Of a DNA stretch of 6,784 nt, positions 5,678 through 6,784 are shown piece after piece. The DNA comes from Halarsenatibacter sp964630835. Lineage in GTDB: Bacteria; Bacillota; Halanaerobiia; Halanaerobiales; Halarsenatibacteraceae. The DNA lies in NCBI GenBank assembly GCA_964630835.1, contig CAZVZM010000092.1, positions 1 to 6,784 of the forward strand, written 5' to 3'. A model generated the notes under the pieces. The model was not told where the DNA came from and ran no database searches. It saw only the letters and a list, made by a program, of their open reading frames with translations. Both the position numbers and the translations under genes were made by a program. How positions within the stretch are numbered: the first letter of the stretch is position 1; each line of letters opens with the position of its first letter.

Positions 5678-5708
5678 CTGATAAAGCAATAAATTTATCA
5701 GGATTTTT
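5678..5708 (+). promoter_or_regulatory. Leader hairpin with T-run, possible attenuator
   Basis: CTGATAAA (5678-5685) and TTTATCAG (5694-5701) pair perfectly over eight bases around an eight-base loop and are followed by GA and five T (5704-5708). Its position right after the transcription start resembles an early terminator or attenuator. The stem is AT-rich, so it would be leaky. It shares CTGAT...ATCAGGA with the start-site repeat at 2652-2666. Confidence 0.45.
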
Positions 5709-5734
5709 GTCAGGCGGAGAGGGGAGACTACACA

Positions 5735-6526
5735 ATGCATTTATTTTCAATTATAAATCCTTCTGAAATTATAGATATTATTGCCTCTAAGAGAGCAGAA
5801 TTGCGTCAAAAATCACTACCTGTAAATAAACTGGAAATATGCTGTGAGAAAATAATTTCAGAAGTTGAGGATGTAAAGTGTTATCTCAAAATGGAAATTG
5901 AAAAATCTGATAAAATTAAAAGTTATAATTTGGAATATCTCGGCTGCACATTGCTTTCCGGAGATGTAATATATCTTTATCGTTTTAACCGGCAAAAAGA
6001 GGGGAAGAGCGGTTATTATTTCACCCGCAGCAGCAGAAAAGGGGAAAATGTAAGATGGATTTATTTTAATTGCTGGGAACGAAAAACTCGTATATTTTCC
6101 GGGGAGAGACATTACAGTTTTCTGGATTCAGATCTTACTTATGAGGATCTTGTTTCGACCCCGGGAGATTTCAGACATGATTTGCAGACCCAGAGTAAGA
6201 CAAATTTTTGCATTGAGACCTTTCCTGTTTCGAACAAAATTGCAGAGGAGGTTGGTTTTACTCTGAAAAAAATAACTTTATCTAAAAAAGAAATCAAGCC
6301 TCAAAAGATAGAATATTATAATCAGGTTGGAAGCAGAAAAAAAATATTAAATATTTCTTCTCTAAATAAAGTAAACAGTCATCTATATGTTCCGGAGCGA
6401 TTTAAAATTTCCAGAATGCATAAAAGTAATAAAAGCAGCACAGAAGTGTTTCTGCAGGATATTAAAATTAACACAGGACTTAAGAAAGAAGATTTTTTTG
6501 AAGGTGGCCTTCCTAAAAATAACTGA
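5735..6526 (+). CDS. LolA-like outer membrane lipoprotein-sorting family protein, no signal peptide
   Basis: A 263-residue protein. The block WIYFN...RKTRIFSGERHYSFLDSDLTYEDL (108-139) matches the family pattern of a WxYxP-like strand, basic strand and GSDFSYEDL. The C-terminal HLYVPERFKISR...STEVFLQDIKIN...DFF (216-255) matches the closing strands of LolA-like proteins. Family members act outside the cytoplasmic membrane, carrying or handling lipids or lipoproteins with an ABC transporter. This one begins MHLFSIINPSEIIDIIASKR, which corresponds to the mature start (the usual xxADEILDKV helix), with no hydrophobic signal. A strong ribosome binding site (GGGGAG, 5721-5726) supports this start, and no signal is encoded upstream in frame (stop at 5690-5692). 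Six cysteines are also unusual for an exported protein. It could be a cytoplasmic variant or a decayed copy. It is 17 bases ahead of the ABC ATPase gene. Confidence 0.75.
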   Translation: MHLFSIINPSEIIDIIASKRAELRQKSLPVNKLEICCEKIISEVEDVKCYLKMEIEKSDKIKSYNLEYLGCTLLSGDVIYLYRFNRQKEGKSGYYFTRSSRKGENVRWIYFNCWERKTRIFSGERHYSFLDSDLTYEDLVSTPGDFRHDLQTQSKTNFCIETFPVSNKIAEEVGFTLKKITLSKKEIKPQKIEYYNQVGSRKKILNISSLNKVNSHLYVPERFKISRMHKSNKSSTEVFLQDIKINTGLKKEDFFEGGLPKNN

Positions 6527-6530
6527 AATT

Positions 6531-6538
6531 AGAGGTGA
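6531..6538 (+). promoter_or_regulatory. Ribosome binding site of the ABC ATPase gene
   Basis: AGAGGTGA lies five bases before the ATG at 6544 and closely resembles the site of the DUF1847 gene. No promoter is visible in the 17-base gap, so the two genes are probably co-transcribed. Confidence 0.75.
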
Positions 6539-6543
6539 AAAAC

Positions 6544-6784
6544 ATGGCTCTTATCAGCCTGTCAGATGTGAGGAAAAAATATCAGCAGGGAAAGATCGAG
6601 GTGCCGGCCCTGCGCGGAGTGGACCTTACGATTTCGCGGGGGGAGTTTACCTCGGTTTTCGGACCCTCGGGCTCGGGCAAGACGACGCTTTTAAATCTAA
6701 TCGGGGCTTTGGATAAAGCCACCACCGGCACCATAAGATTTAACGGCGATGAACTGGGGGATTTTAGCAGGGACGATCTGGCCA
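6544..6784 (+). CDS. ABC transporter ATP-binding protein, LolD/MacB type, N-terminal part
   Basis: The first 80 residues are present and the gene runs off the window. It begins MALISLSDVRKKYQQG, with the PALRGVDLTI strand (21-30), a canonical Walker A GPSGSGKTT (40-48), then LLNLIGALDKATTGTIRFNGDEL. The NLIGALDKxTxGxIxxxG pattern after Walker A is typical of the LolD/MacB/FtsE group, whose ATPases power FtsX-like permeases in lipoprotein release or efflux. The Walker B, signature and Q-loop lie outside. With the LolA-like gene directly before it, lipoprotein or envelope-lipid handling is the likely role, and an FtsX-type permease gene is expected next. The coding DNA is distinctly GC-richer than everything before it (63% in 6601-6660 against 32% in 6241-6300), with codons such as TCG, GGC and ACG rare upstream. 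Recent acquisition or replacement is possible. Confidence 0.92.
   Translation, partial: MALISLSDVRKKYQQGKIEVPALRGVDLTISRGEFTSVFGPSGSGKTTLLNLIGALDKATTGTIRFNGDELGDFSRDDLA

Larger units (their letters stand above)
5477..5734. other. Regulatory gap before the LolA-like gene
   Basis: No protein gene. From left to right: a long weak inverted repeat (5492-5536), a short TTTGG/CCAAA hairpin (5590-5606), an operator-like inverted repeat (5612-5641), a promoter (5640-5668), a leader hairpin followed by five T (5678-5708), and a purine-rich ribosome binding site (5716-5727). Unlike the gap after the hydrolase, this one is densely filled with regulatory-looking elements. Confidence 0.6.

Noticed and set aside
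6387..6716. 109-codon plus-strand frame bridging the LolA-like and ABC genes
   Set aside because: It reads the two supported genes out of frame. Both have family motifs and proper ribosome binding sites in their own frames.

Overview
The window looks like a piece of an AT-rich chromosome from an anaerobic, diderm member of the Firmicutes. Halanaerobiales-type bacteria are my best guess, from gene content rather than any marker gene. The pointers are AT-rich coding and intergenic DNA, strong AGAGGTG- and GGGGAG-type ribosome binding sites, a cysteine-rich DUF1847 protein typical of anaerobes, and an outer-membrane lipoprotein-sorting (LolA-like) gene next to a LolD/MacB-type ABC ATPase. No rRNA, tRNA, CRISPR array or intact mobile element is visible.

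Layout. (1) The first 37 bases are the start of a PadR-type regulator gene on the minus strand. (2) Bases 51-895 hold no convincing protein gene. They contain an exact consensus sigma-A promoter on the minus strand (TTGACA, 17 bp, TATAAT; 459-487) firing into a GC-rich, hairpin-rich island (about 185-335) inside very AT-rich DNA. This is a good candidate for an unassigned structured RNA, either free-standing or a long leader of the PadR gene. (3) A metallo-beta-lactamase-fold hydrolase of the COG1237 type (896-1729, TTG start). (4) A 323-base gap with an isolated perfect 10-bp GC hairpin. (5) A DUF1847 protein with 12 cysteines (2053-2610). (6) A 926-residue MalT-like LuxR-family STAND ATPase regulator (2696-5476). 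(7) A 258-base regulatory gap, then a LolA-like protein without a visible signal peptide (5735-6526), followed after 17 bases by the start of an ABC transporter ATPase (6544 to the window edge).

How it may work together. The LolA-like gene and the ABC ATPase form an operon of the kind that handles lipoproteins in the cell envelope. The regulator upstream probably controls itself and/or this operon: both promoters carry a similar AT-rich inverted repeat (TAAAACC...TTTTA core) near the promoter elements and a CTGAT...ATCAGGA inverted repeat just after the -10 box. That shared architecture and the candidate minus-strand RNA are the two observations most worth following. The AT-rich LolA-like gene is followed by a markedly GC-richer ABC gene, which suggests different histories for the two.
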